Of a stretch of 64,000 nucleotides of DNA, positions 26,420-35,505 are shown piece by piece. Source of the DNA: CAVWNR01 sp963756525 (lineage in GTDB: Bacteria; Actinomycetota; Actinomycetes; Mycobacteriales; Jatrophihabitantaceae). Under the pieces are notes generated by a model, which was given only the letters and a program-made list of their open reading frames with translations, searched no databases and had not been told where the DNA came from. Numbering within the stretch: position 1 is the first letter of the stretch; each line of letters opens with the position of its first letter. Made by a program: the position numbers and the translations under genes. The stretch spans positions 248,001 to 312,000 of the forward strand of contig CAVWNR010000003.1 of the NCBI GenBank assembly GCA_963756525.1. The letters run 5' to 3'.

Positions 26420-26806
26420 TCAAGGTCGTCTTCCCGGCTCGCCCATCGAACCGGGACACGCAGTTCCATCCGGAGGTAAGCGCAATCCCCGGCCGGCTAG
26501 CAGCAGACCCTCGTCCGGAGCTCGCGAGCGCACCCGTCCCGCCGCATCGGGATCGCACTGGCGCACCAAACCGCGCTCGCCGACTGAGCACCCGAACGCA
26601 AAACCGAGCCCGACGTCCGCCACGCCGTCGCAGACAACGGCCGCCGCCAGAGCCAGCCCAAGCGCGACAACGGCGAGAACGGTGACCATCATCGGCGCCG
26701 CTGCGTCCGCCATGCCGGCCGGCAGCGCTCGCGTCATCACCAGGAGACACAAACCCGCCAGCAGCGGCCATGGCGACCGGCACATTGGGATCAGCCGCGC
26801 ACGCAT
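26420..26806 (-). CDS. Small membrane protein, DUF6412-like
   Basis: A 128-residue protein with two hydrophobic stretches (PLLAGLCLLVMTRA and MMVTVLAVVALGLALAAAVV), followed by a C-terminal region with QCDPDAAGRVRSRAPDE, which resembles the QRDPDAxGRxRPRAP tail of DUF6412 proteins. The start is strong: the sequence before ATG 26806 reads GGAGGTGATT, near-perfect complementarity to 16S rRNA. It lies 97 nt upstream of the YidC paralogue on the same strand, where DUF6412 genes are usually found. Function is unknown; a role with the insertase is inference. Confidence 0.7.
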   Translation of the reverse strand: MRARLIPMCRSPWPLLAGLCLLVMTRALPAGMADAAAPMMVTVLAVVALGLALAAAVVCDGVADVGLGFAFGCSVGERGLVRQCDPDAAGRVRSRAPDEGLLLAGRGLRLPPDGTACPGSMGEPGRRP

Positions 26807-26923
26807 GGCTGAATCACCTCCGCGACGAGCCGACGACACTCAAAGCTAAGCCCAATCCGTCCGGCCGGCCACCCCGGACGACCCGCCGCCGCTGCGGCGG
26901 ACTCGGCGTACATGCCGGAACGC

Positions 26924-27505
26924 TCACGGCGCAGTCGGCGGCGTGTCGGACGGACGGGATGCGAGCAAACCCCATGCGCCGGCAGCGAACAGGCTGGCAG
27001 CGGCGATGAGGCCGGTCGAGGCCTCGACGGCCTGCGTCGTGCCGCTGGCAGCGCCCGCGGCCGCGCCGATGAAGGCCGCGGCGAGGAACGCCACGCCGAG
27101 CCAATAGAACATCGCCGCGAATAGCCGTCCGAAACCGAGGAAGTGCACGCCGACGACCAACGCCGTCCACGCCGCGACATACCCGCTGTGCCCGGTTGCA
27201 CCGAGGATCACGTTTCCTGCGACGAGCGCGGCCAGTTCCGCCGCGACCCAGGCCAGATAGCCACGGGAACCGAACATCGACCCCGACCCGCGGTTCGGCA
27301 CTGACTCACCCGCACCTGCGGCGCTGTGGCGGCGGAATAGCGCACCCGCCACGACGGCCGCTCCGACGACCGCGCCGACGATCCGCACCGCCGCTGCTGC
27401 GCTGCCGGACAGTCCAGATGCCGCCCAGAACGCCCAGCCGATGCCGAACCCGCCGGCGATGACGACCCCGACCAGTGCCTCACAATCCGCGGCACGATGC
27501 GTCAC
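26924..27505 (-). CDS. Integral membrane protein of unknown function
   Basis: 193 residues with about five or six hydrophobic segments rich in Ala and Gly (for example VVIAGGFGIGWAFWAASGL and LGVAFLAAAFIGAAAGAA) and no charged catalytic motif. No family is recognised. GTG 27505 is preceded by CATGAT and six bases, a weak leaderless arrangement, with no ribosome-binding site. The 117-nt gap to the DUF6412-like gene downstream contains nothing notable. Confidence 0.6.
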   Translation of the reverse strand: MTHRAADCEALVGVVIAGGFGIGWAFWAASGLSGSAAAAVRIVGAVVGAAVVAGALFRRHSAAGAGESVPNRGSGSMFGSRGYLAWVAAELAALVAGNVILGATGHSGYVAAWTALVVGVHFLGFGRLFAAMFYWLGVAFLAAAFIGAAAGAASGTTQAVEASTGLIAAASLFAAGAWGLLASRPSDTPPTAP

Positions 27506-27615
27506 CTGGGCATCATGGCAGGCCCGCGCAGTCTTTCCCGGTCCGGCTCTACGGGTGCAAAACTACGACGCGGAGATTTGGTACTGCTGTTGCTCGGCGC
27601 GGACCTTCACCCGGT

Positions 27616-28305
27616 TCACGGAGCGGCGGCCAACGGATTGGTCGGGTGCCGGGCGGCGAGCGCCAGAATAAGGCCGTCGAGGGCCAGTTCGAAAAGCCGG
27701 TCCGGGTCGTGACGAACGTCGGCGTGCTGCACACGGGCCAGGGCTGGGAAGCGGTCGGCGGGAAGGGTCTGTTGCGCTTGGACGTGTTCCTGCTCGCCAC
27801 CGTTGATGTCGTTGCCGGGGGGTCGGCCGCCTTCGGCGAGCGTGTGCCCGATGAGCAGTCGTCCGGCGCAGTCGAATCCATCTGCGGCTTGTTCTTCGGT
27901 GAAGCCTGCGGTGAGCAGAATCGAGGTGATCACCTCTGGCAGCGTGAATGCCGGCTCGGTGATGGGGGGTCGTGTGCCGAGCAATGAGATGAGGCTCGGG
28001 TGGGCGAGGAGGGTTGTCCGCGCTGCGCGCGTCACGGCTCGCAGGTCCTCGACCCACTCGCCAGTGGGCGGGGGTATTCGAACTTCGGCAACGACTCGTT
28101 CGACGAGGCCGTCGATGAGCGCCGCCTTGTCCGGGACATGACCGTAGACGGCCATCGGGTCAACACCCAGTTGCGCGCCGAGCCGGCGCATGGTCAAGCG
28201 CTCAAGGCCGTGCTCGTCGACGATGCGCAACGCGGCGACCAAGATTTGATCACGTGAGATGCGCGGGGGACGCCCGCGTTGCGGAGAGGTGACATTGACC
28301 GGCAC
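27616..28305 (-). CDS. TetR family transcriptional repressor
   Basis: 229 residues: an N-terminal helix-turn-helix (residues about 15-62, with ILVAALRIVDEHGLERLTMRRLGAQLGVDPMAVYGHV) and a C-terminal ligand domain of the TetR_C type. Annotated starts vary; GTG 28305 puts the HTH in the normal position. It is divergent from the alpha/beta hydrolase at 28362, with a TCTAC-3-GTAGA palindrome in the 56-nt gap, so it most likely represses itself and that hydrolase. The inducer is unknown. Confidence 0.9.
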   Translation of the reverse strand: MPVNVTSPQRGRPPRISRDQILVAALRIVDEHGLERLTMRRLGAQLGVDPMAVYGHVPDKAALIDGLVERVVAEVRIPPPTGEWVEDLRAVTRAARTTLLAHPSLISLLGTRPPITEPAFTLPEVITSILLTAGFTEEQAADGFDCAGRLLIGHTLAEGGRPPGNDINGGEQEHVQAQQTLPADRFPALARVQHADVRHDPDRLFELALDGLILALAARHPTNPLAAAP

Positions 28306-28315
28306 ATAGAATTAC

Positions 28316-28328
28316 TCTACGGTGTAGA
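28316..28328. promoter_or_regulatory. Putative TetR operator
   Basis: TCTAC-GGT-GTAGA is a palindrome with 5-bp arms, placed 10 nt from the tetR start and 33 nt from the hydrolase start. Symmetry and location make it the likely operator for both genes. Confidence 0.6.
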
Positions 28329-28361
28329 TCTCTGCAGCGGGCTGCGACACATCGAGGCGAG

Positions 28362-29537
28362 ATGAAGCTGTTCTTCGACGACGAAAACTTCGACGGCCAG
28401 TTGCAGCGCGCCGTCGGTAAAGCTGACTCCGGCATGGCGAACGTGGGCGAGTGCCTGGCTATTGCGGCACAGGTCACCCCTGGCGACCGCGACAGTTGGT
28501 ACCGGAGTTGGTCCGACTTCGCCGCTCGGCTCGCCGCAGAGGCCGACGCTGCGCAGGCAGCGGGTCACCGAGTCAGCGCCCGCAGCGCGTATCTGCGAGC
28601 GTGCGAGTATTTCCGACAAGCTTTCTTCTTCCACCGAGAGGATTTGGACGGTCACGAGCTGCGGACGGCGTATTCGGCAAGCGTCGCTGCCTTCCGACGT
28701 GCGTTACCCTTGCTCGACCATGACGCAACCGTGCTGACTGGAGCAGTCTCCGGCTATTTGTTCACACCCGCCGGCGCCAGTGACCCGCTGCCCACCTTGC
28801 TGCACCTGGGAGGCTACGACGGCACCGCCGAGGAGCTGTGGGCGTCGGCTTATCCCGCCTTGGAGCGCGGTTACGCATTCGCCGCCGTGGACGGCCCCGG
28901 CCAGGGGACGGTCCTCTACGATCAGCGGATCCCGATGCGCCCCGACTGGGAAAACGTCGTGCCGGCCATGGTCGATGCGCTGGCCGAGAACACCACGGTG
29001 GACGAACGCCGCATCACGCTGGTCGGACGGTCCTTCGGCGGGCTGCTTGCCCCACGCGGCGCATCCGGCGAGCACAGGCTGGCCGCCCTAATCGCCGATC
29101 CCGGCCAGTACGACATGGGTGCTGCGGTCGTCGGCCGACTGGGCGACCTCGCCTCGCGGCTCGATGATCCGACGGCCGACCCAGTATTTGAGGATCTGCT
29201 CAATAAGCCGGCGACGGCGACGTTCCTGGCCCCCCGCATGGTTACCCACGGGACGCCGACGGTACGCGGCTACTTCAACGACATGACCCGATACCACAAT
29301 CGCGAAACCGCGGCCGGCATCACCTGCCCGTCCTTCGTGACCGACAACGAAACCGACCACGTATCCACCGGCCAGGGCAGGCAGCTCTACGAGCACTTCA
29401 CCTGCCCGAAAGACTTCCGCCTCTTCACTCGCGCCGAGGGTGCCGAAGGTCACTGCGAAGGCATGGCTCCTATCGTGTTTTGGACAGCAGCGCTGAACTG
29501 GCTGGATGATGTATTGATCAGCACCGGCGACAAGTAG
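28362..29537 (+). CDS. Alpha/beta hydrolase, FrsA/DHPON-hydrolase-like
   Basis: A 391-residue hydrolase with an N-terminal helical cap region (about 1-125) before the core. The nucleophile is Ser224 in GRSFGG, the acid is likely in the NETDHVS segment, and the His in AEGHCEG near residue 368. The cap plus GYLFTPAG and VDGPGQG are characteristic of the FrsA-like and 2,6-dihydroxypseudooxynicotine hydrolase group, which cleaves C-C or ester bonds of small molecules. It is controlled, by inference, by the divergent TetR. Third-position GC is somewhat lower than in the flanks. Substrate is unknown. Confidence 0.83.
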   Translation: MKLFFDDENFDGQLQRAVGKADSGMANVGECLAIAAQVTPGDRDSWYRSWSDFAARLAAEADAAQAAGHRVSARSAYLRACEYFRQAFFFHREDLDGHELRTAYSASVAAFRRALPLLDHDATVLTGAVSGYLFTPAGASDPLPTLLHLGGYDGTAEELWASAYPALERGYAFAAVDGPGQGTVLYDQRIPMRPDWENVVPAMVDALAENTTVDERRITLVGRSFGGLLAPRGASGEHRLAALIADPGQYDMGAAVVGRLGDLASRLDDPTADPVFEDLLNKPATATFLAPRMVTHGTPTVRGYFNDMTRYHNRETAAGITCPSFVTDNETDHVSTGQGRQLYEHFTCPKDFRLFTRAEGAEGHCEGMAPIVFWTAALNWLDDVLISTGDK

Positions 29538-29578
29538 CGAGCGATATCAGCGGACACCGCATTGACGCGCGGGCGCGT

Positions 29579-30826
29579 TCAGTCTTGGTCGGCCTGGTCG
29601 AGGTCCAGTTCGGGTTGCTCGTCGTAGCTGGTGTCGATCGTCGCGACCTCGGTCTGCGGCAGGAATGCCGGATCGAGCCGGACGAGATCCCACTCGTTGA
29701 TCCAGGCGCGGACGTACTGTCGCATGCGGGTGGCACCCAGGCGCTCAAGCCCCGCGACGTCGGGGGCGTCCCAGGCAAACGCCTCGCTGTGCATCGCTTT
29801 CAACCGCAGGTATGCCCGGTCGAGCTCCTCCTCGTCGGGCGCTTGGAGCAGAACCATCTCCCGCTCGATCAGCCGGATGCCGACTTCGGCCCGGGCCGCG
29901 ACGAGATCCCAGGCGGTTGTTTGCTTGGCGCGCAGCTTGGCGGGCACCACCTGGCGGTCGTTCTTGGCGGTGAGTACGGCAGCGTCGAAGTCGTCGGTCA
30001 TCGCGATCACCGTCGCGATCGGCCCGGCCGGATCGTCCGGGTCGGTTTGCAGCCAGCCGGCCAGCTCGGCGTAGGACTTCGCCCGTTGCAGCAGGGTGTA
30101 CCGGCCGATCAGCTCGACCTCGTCGAACAGCAGCAGCCATCCCCGGTACCCGGCCGCGACGAACAGGCGTGCCAGGAAGCGAAACCGTTGCACGGCGAGC
30201 TCGCGCGCCGGTACTGCCGCGAGCGCCGGCCGTCCCTCACCGGCCAGCTTGGCCTGCCTGCGCAGCTCGGCGACGCCGAGCCGATCGCCGGACCAGAACC
30301 GGACGATCGCCTCGGCGAAGTCCTCGTCGCTCGCCTGCGTCCGCGGTAGCAGACTCAGGGTCAGCGCGAACCGCTCGTCCACCGGGGAGGCGCCGCTGCC
30401 CGCCCAGCGCAGCAGCTCGGCGAATGCCGGGCTGCCTGGGTCGAGGCCGCCCGCCGCGTCCGCGACCGCGCCGATCGACCCGCCCTCGGTGACAGCGGAC
30501 TCTACGGCGGCACGCAGCACCTTCGCCGGGTCGTGCAGCGGGGTCTCCTTGCTGACAACGATCCGGCTCACCGCGAAGCCCTGCTCGAGCGCCAGGTGCG
30601 CGAGGTGCTCCAGCACGTGGCTCTTCCCCGCCCCGAACCCGCCGCCGAGGAGCAGCCCGCGTGAGCCGGACCGCACGGTGCCCACGCCGTCCAGCAGGTC
30701 GATGAAACGGTCCTCGATCTCACCCTGCCCGCTGCCCAGAGCTGCGACGGCATCCCGGCTGGGCACGCCGGACCGCAGCGCCTCGACCGCTCGCCGGGCC
30801 GACAGGCGGTCGTCGATAACCGTCAC
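29579..30826 (-). CDS. BrxD/DUF2791-like P-loop ATPase
   Basis: A 415-residue ATPase of the STAND/AAA-like group found as BrxD in type 2 BREX. Walker A is GGGFGAGKS (61-69); Walker B is LLLFDEVE (231-238); a sensor-like VIAMTDDFDA stretch follows. The C-terminus ends in an acidic QPELDLDQADQD tail. GTG 30826 overlaps the previous gene's TGA by 4 nt and a TGGAGG lies upstream. It is the third gene of a three-gene operon with no methylase, PglZ or helicase nearby, so it is not a canonical BREX locus. Role in DNA- or phage-related defence is inference from family. Confidence 0.78.
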   Translation of the reverse strand: MTVIDDRLSARRAVEALRSGVPSRDAVAALGSGQGEIEDRFIDLLDGVGTVRSGSRGLLLGGGFGAGKSHVLEHLAHLALEQGFAVSRIVVSKETPLHDPAKVLRAAVESAVTEGGSIGAVADAAGGLDPGSPAFAELLRWAGSGASPVDERFALTLSLLPRTQASDEDFAEAIVRFWSGDRLGVAELRRQAKLAGEGRPALAAVPARELAVQRFRFLARLFVAAGYRGWLLLFDEVELIGRYTLLQRAKSYAELAGWLQTDPDDPAGPIATVIAMTDDFDAAVLTAKNDRQVVPAKLRAKQTTAWDLVAARAEVGIRLIEREMVLLQAPDEEELDRAYLRLKAMHSEAFAWDAPDVAGLERLGATRMRQYVRAWINEWDLVRLDPAFLPQTEVATIDTSYDEQPELDLDQADQD

Positions 30827-31833
30827 GGCGCGGCCTCCAACCTGGTCTCGAGCCGGACGAGCGCGGCGTAGGGATTGGTCCGGCGCCGGTCGCGTACCTC
30901 GTCGATCACGCGCAGGTGCAGCGCGCTGTAGGCGGGCAGGCCGCGTACGTCGTCGCTGACCAGAGCAGGGGGCAAGCTGGCCGCGAGGAACACGCCGCGC
31001 AGGTTGTCGGTGGCGTCGACGAGCTGGCGGAGCACCTCGTAGGCGTCCAGTACCGCCGCCTTGCTGTAGTAGCTGCCGATCCGCTCGTCCATCGGCGGTC
31101 GGCGGCCCACCGCGAGGCGAGCCAGGTCGAAATCGAGCACCACGCCGGTACCACTCACCCGCGCCCGCCACGCGGCCAACGCCGTGAGCATCGAGCGGGC
31201 ATTGTTCCGCCCGACCCGGGTGTACAGGGACGCCGAGCGCAACGCGCGCAGCGCTACCGGCTCGACCCGCAGCCAGCCGAGGACCGCCTCGCGCTCGGCG
31301 TCGGCGACCTCGCCGGTTCCCAGTTCGGCCTGGCAGAGCCGGAGCACGGCGAGCCGGAACTCGCGGGTGAGCGACGCGTCGTGCAGCAGCGTCGCCTCGA
31401 GCCGGCGGCGGATGCTGCGCGCCGCCTCGCGCGGATCGACGTCGTGATGCGTGGCCACGTCTGCGACGGCGAGCTGCTCCGCCGCAGGCGGCGGGAGACC
31501 CAGCCCGTCCCAGGCCGCGTACACCTCACGGCGGGCGAGGTCGCGCCAGTCGACCTCGCGCGCGACCGCGGCGTACACCTGGTCGACCATGTGGACGCGC
31601 ACGTCCGCGGCGTCGAGCGACACGTACAGGTAGCCCTCGGCCGATGCCGCGCCGGCGAGGCCACGGTGCCACCGGTCCGCCACCTCGTCGTTGCCCACGA
31701 CGGTAAAGCGCACAGCTGCGCCGCCACCGCGCACGTAGTCGCCGAGGTACTCCTTGGCCAGGAAGTCGACGTAGGACTCGACAGCCATCCCGGCGCCGCC
31801 CAGCGGCAGGCCGACGCCGCGTCCCTCGCTCAC
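30823..31833 (-). CDS. Degenerate BrxD-like protein lacking a P-loop
   Basis: 336 residues. The C-terminal half (VVLDFDLARLAVGRRPP, YYSKAAVLDAYEVLRQLVD, VFLAASLP, DRRRTNPYAALVRLE) resembles the region after Walker B in DUF2791-type ATPases, but no Walker A motif is present, so it is probably an inactive partner of the 29579 ATPase. It overlaps both neighbours by 4 nt, which implies fixed stoichiometry through translational coupling. GTG 31833 is used; ATG 31788 is an alternative. The relationship is by inspection, not alignment. Confidence 0.6.
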   Translation of the reverse strand: MSEGRGVGLPLGGAGMAVESYVDFLAKEYLGDYVRGGGAAVRFTVVGNDEVADRWHRGLAGAASAEGYLYVSLDAADVRVHMVDQVYAAVAREVDWRDLARREVYAAWDGLGLPPPAAEQLAVADVATHHDVDPREAARSIRRRLEATLLHDASLTREFRLAVLRLCQAELGTGEVADAEREAVLGWLRVEPVALRALRSASLYTRVGRNNARSMLTALAAWRARVSGTGVVLDFDLARLAVGRRPPMDERIGSYYSKAAVLDAYEVLRQLVDATDNLRGVFLAASLPPALVSDDVRGLPAYSALHLRVIDEVRDRRRTNPYAALVRLETRLEAAP

Positions 31834-32618
31834 CGATTCGCCTGCTCGAAGGCGATGCCCCAGTAGCGCTGTTGCTGGCCGCTCTTGGCGACCGTGGAGA
31901 GCACGCCGGCCTGCCGGGTGCCGGTGCTCGCGGCCCAGCGAAGCGTCCGTCCGGTCGAGCCGACGGTGGTCACGCCGAGCTGGTCGAGCAGGTACAGGTC
32001 ACGGGCGAACTCGGGCTTGGTGTATTCCCGCGCCTGGCCGGGCAGCAGGGTCAGCACGCCGTAGACGTCCAGCAGCCGCACGACCGCTCCCGGCGCCTTG
32101 CCCTGCTGGGCGAGCACGTAGTCGTACGCGCCCAGCAGGCTGGCGAGGAACGGTTCGGGCTTGAAGCGCGGGCCGGCCTGCTGCGCCCGAGCGAGCTCGT
32201 CGACCACGACGGACGGGCGCACGCCGCGTACTCGCCGCCGGTCGATCTCCAGCGCCAGGTCACCGGGCAGGATGCGCACGATGGACGGGTAGCAGAGCAG
32301 CCGGTCGTCCTCCTCGAACATCGCGACGTCGGCGTCGGCGGCCGTCGCGAGCAGCTCCTTGGCGTACGCGCCGGAGGACATGAGCTCGCTCTCGTCCACG
32401 TCGTAGGACGCCTCGGCGGAACGCACCTGCTCGGCCAGCTCGTCGGCCTGCGTGGCCGCCGCCTGCAGGGCGCGGCGCAGGTCACGGACGTGACCGGTAG
32501 CAGCCGCGTGTCGCCCGCGTTTGAGCTCGCGCCCCAGCGCGGCGAGCGCCCGCAGCGTCGCATCGAGCTCCGACTCGGTACGAGCCAGCGCGCCTTCGAG
32601 CCCATTTCCAGCAGTCAT
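31830..32618 (-). CDS. Coiled-coil protein, first gene of the BrxD-like operon
   Basis: 262 residues with an N-terminal helical, heptad-rich segment (about 5-75, ALARTESELDATLRALAALGRELKRG and onward) and a globular C-terminal half with a possible winged-helix (FARDLYLLDQLGVTTVGSTGRTLRW). No family is recognised. GGGAGAGG lies just before ATG 32618. It leads the operon; the next gene overlaps by 4 nt. It may be the DNA- or target-binding part of the three-protein set, which is conjecture. Confidence 0.62.
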   Translation of the reverse strand: MTAGNGLEGALARTESELDATLRALAALGRELKRGRHAAATGHVRDLRRALQAAATQADELAEQVRSAEASYDVDESELMSSGAYAKELLATAADADVAMFEEDDRLLCYPSIVRILPGDLALEIDRRRVRGVRPSVVVDELARAQQAGPRFKPEPFLASLLGAYDYVLAQQGKAPGAVVRLLDVYGVLTLLPGQAREYTKPEFARDLYLLDQLGVTTVGSTGRTLRWAASTGTRQAGVLSTVAKSGQQQRYWGIAFEQANR

Positions 32619-32677
32619 GCACCTCTCCCGTCCCGGTTGGTGCGCCGAGCCTACGGCGGGGTGCTGACAGTTTGGCC

Positions 32678-33748
32678 TCAGGTCTGCGACGGGCCGCCGT
32701 GGTCGGCCTTGGCGGTCCCGGCCTCCAGCGAGTCGCCGGCCGGCAGCTCGTTGTGCCCGCCGAACTGCTTGCGCATCGCCGAGAGCAGCTGGTTGGCGAA
32801 GTGGTCCTCGTCGCGGGAGCTGAACCGCTCGAAGAGCGCGGCCGCGAGCACCGGCGCAGGGACGCCGGTGTCGATGGCCGCCTTGACGGTCCAGCGCCCC
32901 TCACCGGAGTCGGAGACCCGCCCGGCCAGACCGTCGAGCGTGGGGTTCTCCTGCAGCGCCGCGGCGGTGAGGTCCAGCAGCCAGGACGCGACGACCGAGC
33001 CGCGTCGCCAGACCTCGGCGACCTCGGCGACGTTGATGTCGAACTGGTAGTACTCCGGCTCCTCGAGCGGCGCGACCTCGGCGGAGTGTTCCTGCTGGCG
33101 GATGCCGGCGTCGGCGTTGTGCAGGATGTTCAGCCCCTCGGCGTACGCGGCCATGATCCCGTACTCGATGCCGTTGTGCACCATCTTCACGAAGTGCCCG
33201 GCGCCGGACGGCCCGCAGTGCAGGTACCCCTGCTCCTCGGGCGCCGGGTCACCGGTGCGCCCGGGCGTGCGCGCCACGTCGCCCAGGCCGGGCGCGATCG
33301 AGCGGAGCAGCGGGTCGATGTGCGCTACTGCGTCGTCGTCGCCGCCGACCATCAGGCAGTAGCCACGGTCCAGGCCCCAGACGCCGCCGCTTGTTCCTGC
33401 GTCGACGTAGTGGATCCCCTTCTCTCGTAGGGCTTTCGCACGGCGGACGTCGTCGCGGTAGTTCGAGTTGCCGCCGTCGATGATGATGTCGCCGGAGTCC
33501 ATCAGCTCACCGAGCGTCTCGACCGTCTTGCCGGTGATGCCGGCCGGGATCATCACCCAGGCCACTCGGGGCGTCTGCAGTTTGTCGACGAACTCCTCCA
33601 GCGTCAACGCGCCGGTTGCGCCCTCGCCCTCGAGGTCCTTCACCACGTCGGCGCTGACGTCGTAGACGACACACTCGTGGCCGTCGCGCATCAGCCGGCG
33701 CACGATGTTGGCGCCCATCCGGCCCAGACCGATCATGCCCAGTTGCAT
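32678..33748 (-). CDS. gnd: 6-phosphogluconate dehydrogenase, decarboxylating
   Basis: Oxidises 6-phosphogluconate to ribulose 5-phosphate in the pentose phosphate pathway. It has 356 residues, the short bacterial form, with the GMIGLGRMGANIV NAD(P) motif at the N-terminus, IIIDGGNSNYRDD, the active-site GTSGGVWGLDRG and VKMVHNGIEYG with the catalytic lysine. GAGGAG precedes ATG 33748. It starts 13 nt after pgi on the same strand, so glucose-6-phosphate handling genes form one transcript. Confidence 0.94.
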   Translation of the reverse strand: MQLGMIGLGRMGANIVRRLMRDGHECVVYDVSADVVKDLEGEGATGALTLEEFVDKLQTPRVAWVMIPAGITGKTVETLGELMDSGDIIIDGGNSNYRDDVRRAKALREKGIHYVDAGTSGGVWGLDRGYCLMVGGDDDAVAHIDPLLRSIAPGLGDVARTPGRTGDPAPEEQGYLHCGPSGAGHFVKMVHNGIEYGIMAAYAEGLNILHNADAGIRQQEHSAEVAPLEEPEYYQFDINVAEVAEVWRRGSVVASWLLDLTAAALQENPTLDGLAGRVSDSGEGRWTVKAAIDTGVPAPVLAAALFERFSSRDEDHFANQLLSAMRKQFGGHNELPAGDSLEAGTAKADHGGPSQT

Positions 33749-33761
33749 TTCGAGACTCCTC

Positions 33762-35420
33762 TTACGAACGGGCCGCTCGGCTATTCACATTTCGTGCTTC
33801 CGCACGATACCGGCGGATGAGTGCGTTGGTCGAGCTGTCGTGGTCGAGCTCCGAGTCGTCGACGAGTTGCGCGGCGACCTTCTTGGCCAACACCTTGCCG
33901 AGCTCGACGCCCCACTGGTCGAAGGAGTTGATGCTCCACACCGTGCCCTGCACGAACACGCTGTGCTCGTACAGCGCGACCAGGGTGCCCAGCGCCCACG
34001 GGGTGAGCCGGTCGAGCAGCAGCGTGTTCGACGGCCGGTTCCCGGCGAAGACGCGGTGCGGCACGAGCCAGTCGGGCGTGCCCTCGGCGCGCACCTGCTG
34101 GGCGGTCTTGCCGAACGCCAGCGCCTCGGTCTGCGCGAAGACATTGGCGACGAGCAGATCGTGGTGATTGCCCAGCGGGTTCAGCGTATGCAGGAAGCCG
34201 ATGAAGTCGCAGGGAATGAGTCGGGTGCCCTGGTGGATCAGCTGGTAGAAGCTGTGCTGGCCGTTCGTGCCCGGCTCGCCCCAGTAGACCGGTGAGGTGT
34301 CGTAGTCCACGCGGCCGCCGGCGATTGTCACCGACTTGCCATTGGACTCCATCGTCAGCTGCTGTAGGTACGCGGGAAACCGCTTGAGGTACTGGTCGTA
34401 GGGCAGCACCGCCTCGGTCTGCGCACCGAAGAAGTCGCTGTACCAGACGGTCAGCAGGCCGAGGATGACCGGAAGGTTGGCCTCGAACGGCGCGGTGCGG
34501 AAGTGCTCGTCCATGGCGTGGAAGCCGGCCAGCAAGTGGCCGAACGAGTCCGGGCCGATCGCGATCATCGTCGACAGGCCGATCGCGGAGTCCATCGAGT
34601 AGCGGCCGCCGACCCAGTCCCAGAAGCCGAACATGTTCATCACGTCGATGCCGAACTTCGCGACCTCGTCGGCGTTCGTCGAGACCGCGACGAAATGCTT
34701 GGCGATCGCGGAATCGTCGTGCAGCGCATCGAGAGTCCAAGACCGCGCGGTGTGCGCGTTGGTCATCGTCTCGAGCGTGGTGAACGTCTTGGAAGAGATG
34801 ATGAACAGCGTCCGAGCCGGGTCGAGGTCGCGGGTCGCTTCGGCGAAGTCGGTGCCGTCGACATTGGACACGAACCGGAACGTGAGGTCGCGCTGGCTGT
34901 AGTGGCGCAGCGCCTCGTAGGCCATCACCGGGCCGAGGTCGGAGCCGCCGATGCCGATGTTGACGATGTTGCGGATCGGCTCGCCGGTGTGGCCACGCCA
35001 TTGCCCGTCGCGGATGCGCCGCGCGAATTCAGCCATCCGGTCGAGGACTTCGTGGACGGCTGGCACGACGTCGATGCCGTCGACGCTGATCCGCTCGTTG
35101 CGCGGAGCCCGCAGCGCCACGTGGAGCACGGCCCGGTCCTCGGTAAAGTTGATCTTCTCACCGGCGAACATCGCGTCGATCCGCTCGCGCAGGCCCGACT
35201 CGTCGGCGAGCTGCAGCAGCAGCCGCAATGTCTCGTCGGTGACCCGGTTCTTGGAGTAGTCGAGGTAGATGCCGCACGCCTCGGCGGTCAGCCGCTCACC
35301 CCGCTTCGGATCGTCGTCGAAGAGTTCGCGCAGCGTGGTGTCGCGGATCTGTGCGTGCTGGGCGGCCAGGGCCGACCAGGCCGGGCGCTGACGAAGGGGC
35401 AGGACTGCCGACTGGGCCAT
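33762..35420 (-). CDS. pgi: Glucose-6-phosphate isomerase
   Basis: Interconverts glucose- and fructose-6-phosphate. 552 residues, full length. Signature regions include VNIGIGGSDLGPVM, FVSNVDGTD, the SSKTFTTLET block, VGGRYSMDSAIG, GEPGTNGQHSFYQLIHQGT with the catalytic His, and QWGVELGK. No good ribosome-binding site precedes ATG 35420. It is divergent from the UDP-glucose dehydrogenase gene, with a palindromic operator in between. Confidence 0.96.
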   Translation of the reverse strand: MAQSAVLPLRQRPAWSALAAQHAQIRDTTLRELFDDDPKRGERLTAEACGIYLDYSKNRVTDETLRLLLQLADESGLRERIDAMFAGEKINFTEDRAVLHVALRAPRNERISVDGIDVVPAVHEVLDRMAEFARRIRDGQWRGHTGEPIRNIVNIGIGGSDLGPVMAYEALRHYSQRDLTFRFVSNVDGTDFAEATRDLDPARTLFIISSKTFTTLETMTNAHTARSWTLDALHDDSAIAKHFVAVSTNADEVAKFGIDVMNMFGFWDWVGGRYSMDSAIGLSTMIAIGPDSFGHLLAGFHAMDEHFRTAPFEANLPVILGLLTVWYSDFFGAQTEAVLPYDQYLKRFPAYLQQLTMESNGKSVTIAGGRVDYDTSPVYWGEPGTNGQHSFYQLIHQGTRLIPCDFIGFLHTLNPLGNHHDLLVANVFAQTEALAFGKTAQQVRAEGTPDWLVPHRVFAGNRPSNTLLLDRLTPWALGTLVALYEHSVFVQGTVWSINSFDQWGVELGKVLAKKVAAQLVDDSELDHDSSTNALIRRYRAEARNVNSRAARS

Positions 35421-35505
35421 AGCCCCAATCTCAGCACCGTGCCCGCACTCGACGCCAGCCGCCCCGTGCGAGGCGCTTACCTCGCGCAGAACCGACGACG
35501 GCTAA

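Noticed and set aside
29579..32618. Complete type 2 BREX locus
   Set aside because: No PglX methylase, PglZ phosphatase, BrxC/PglY ATPase or helicase gene lies nearby; only BrxD-like proteins are present.
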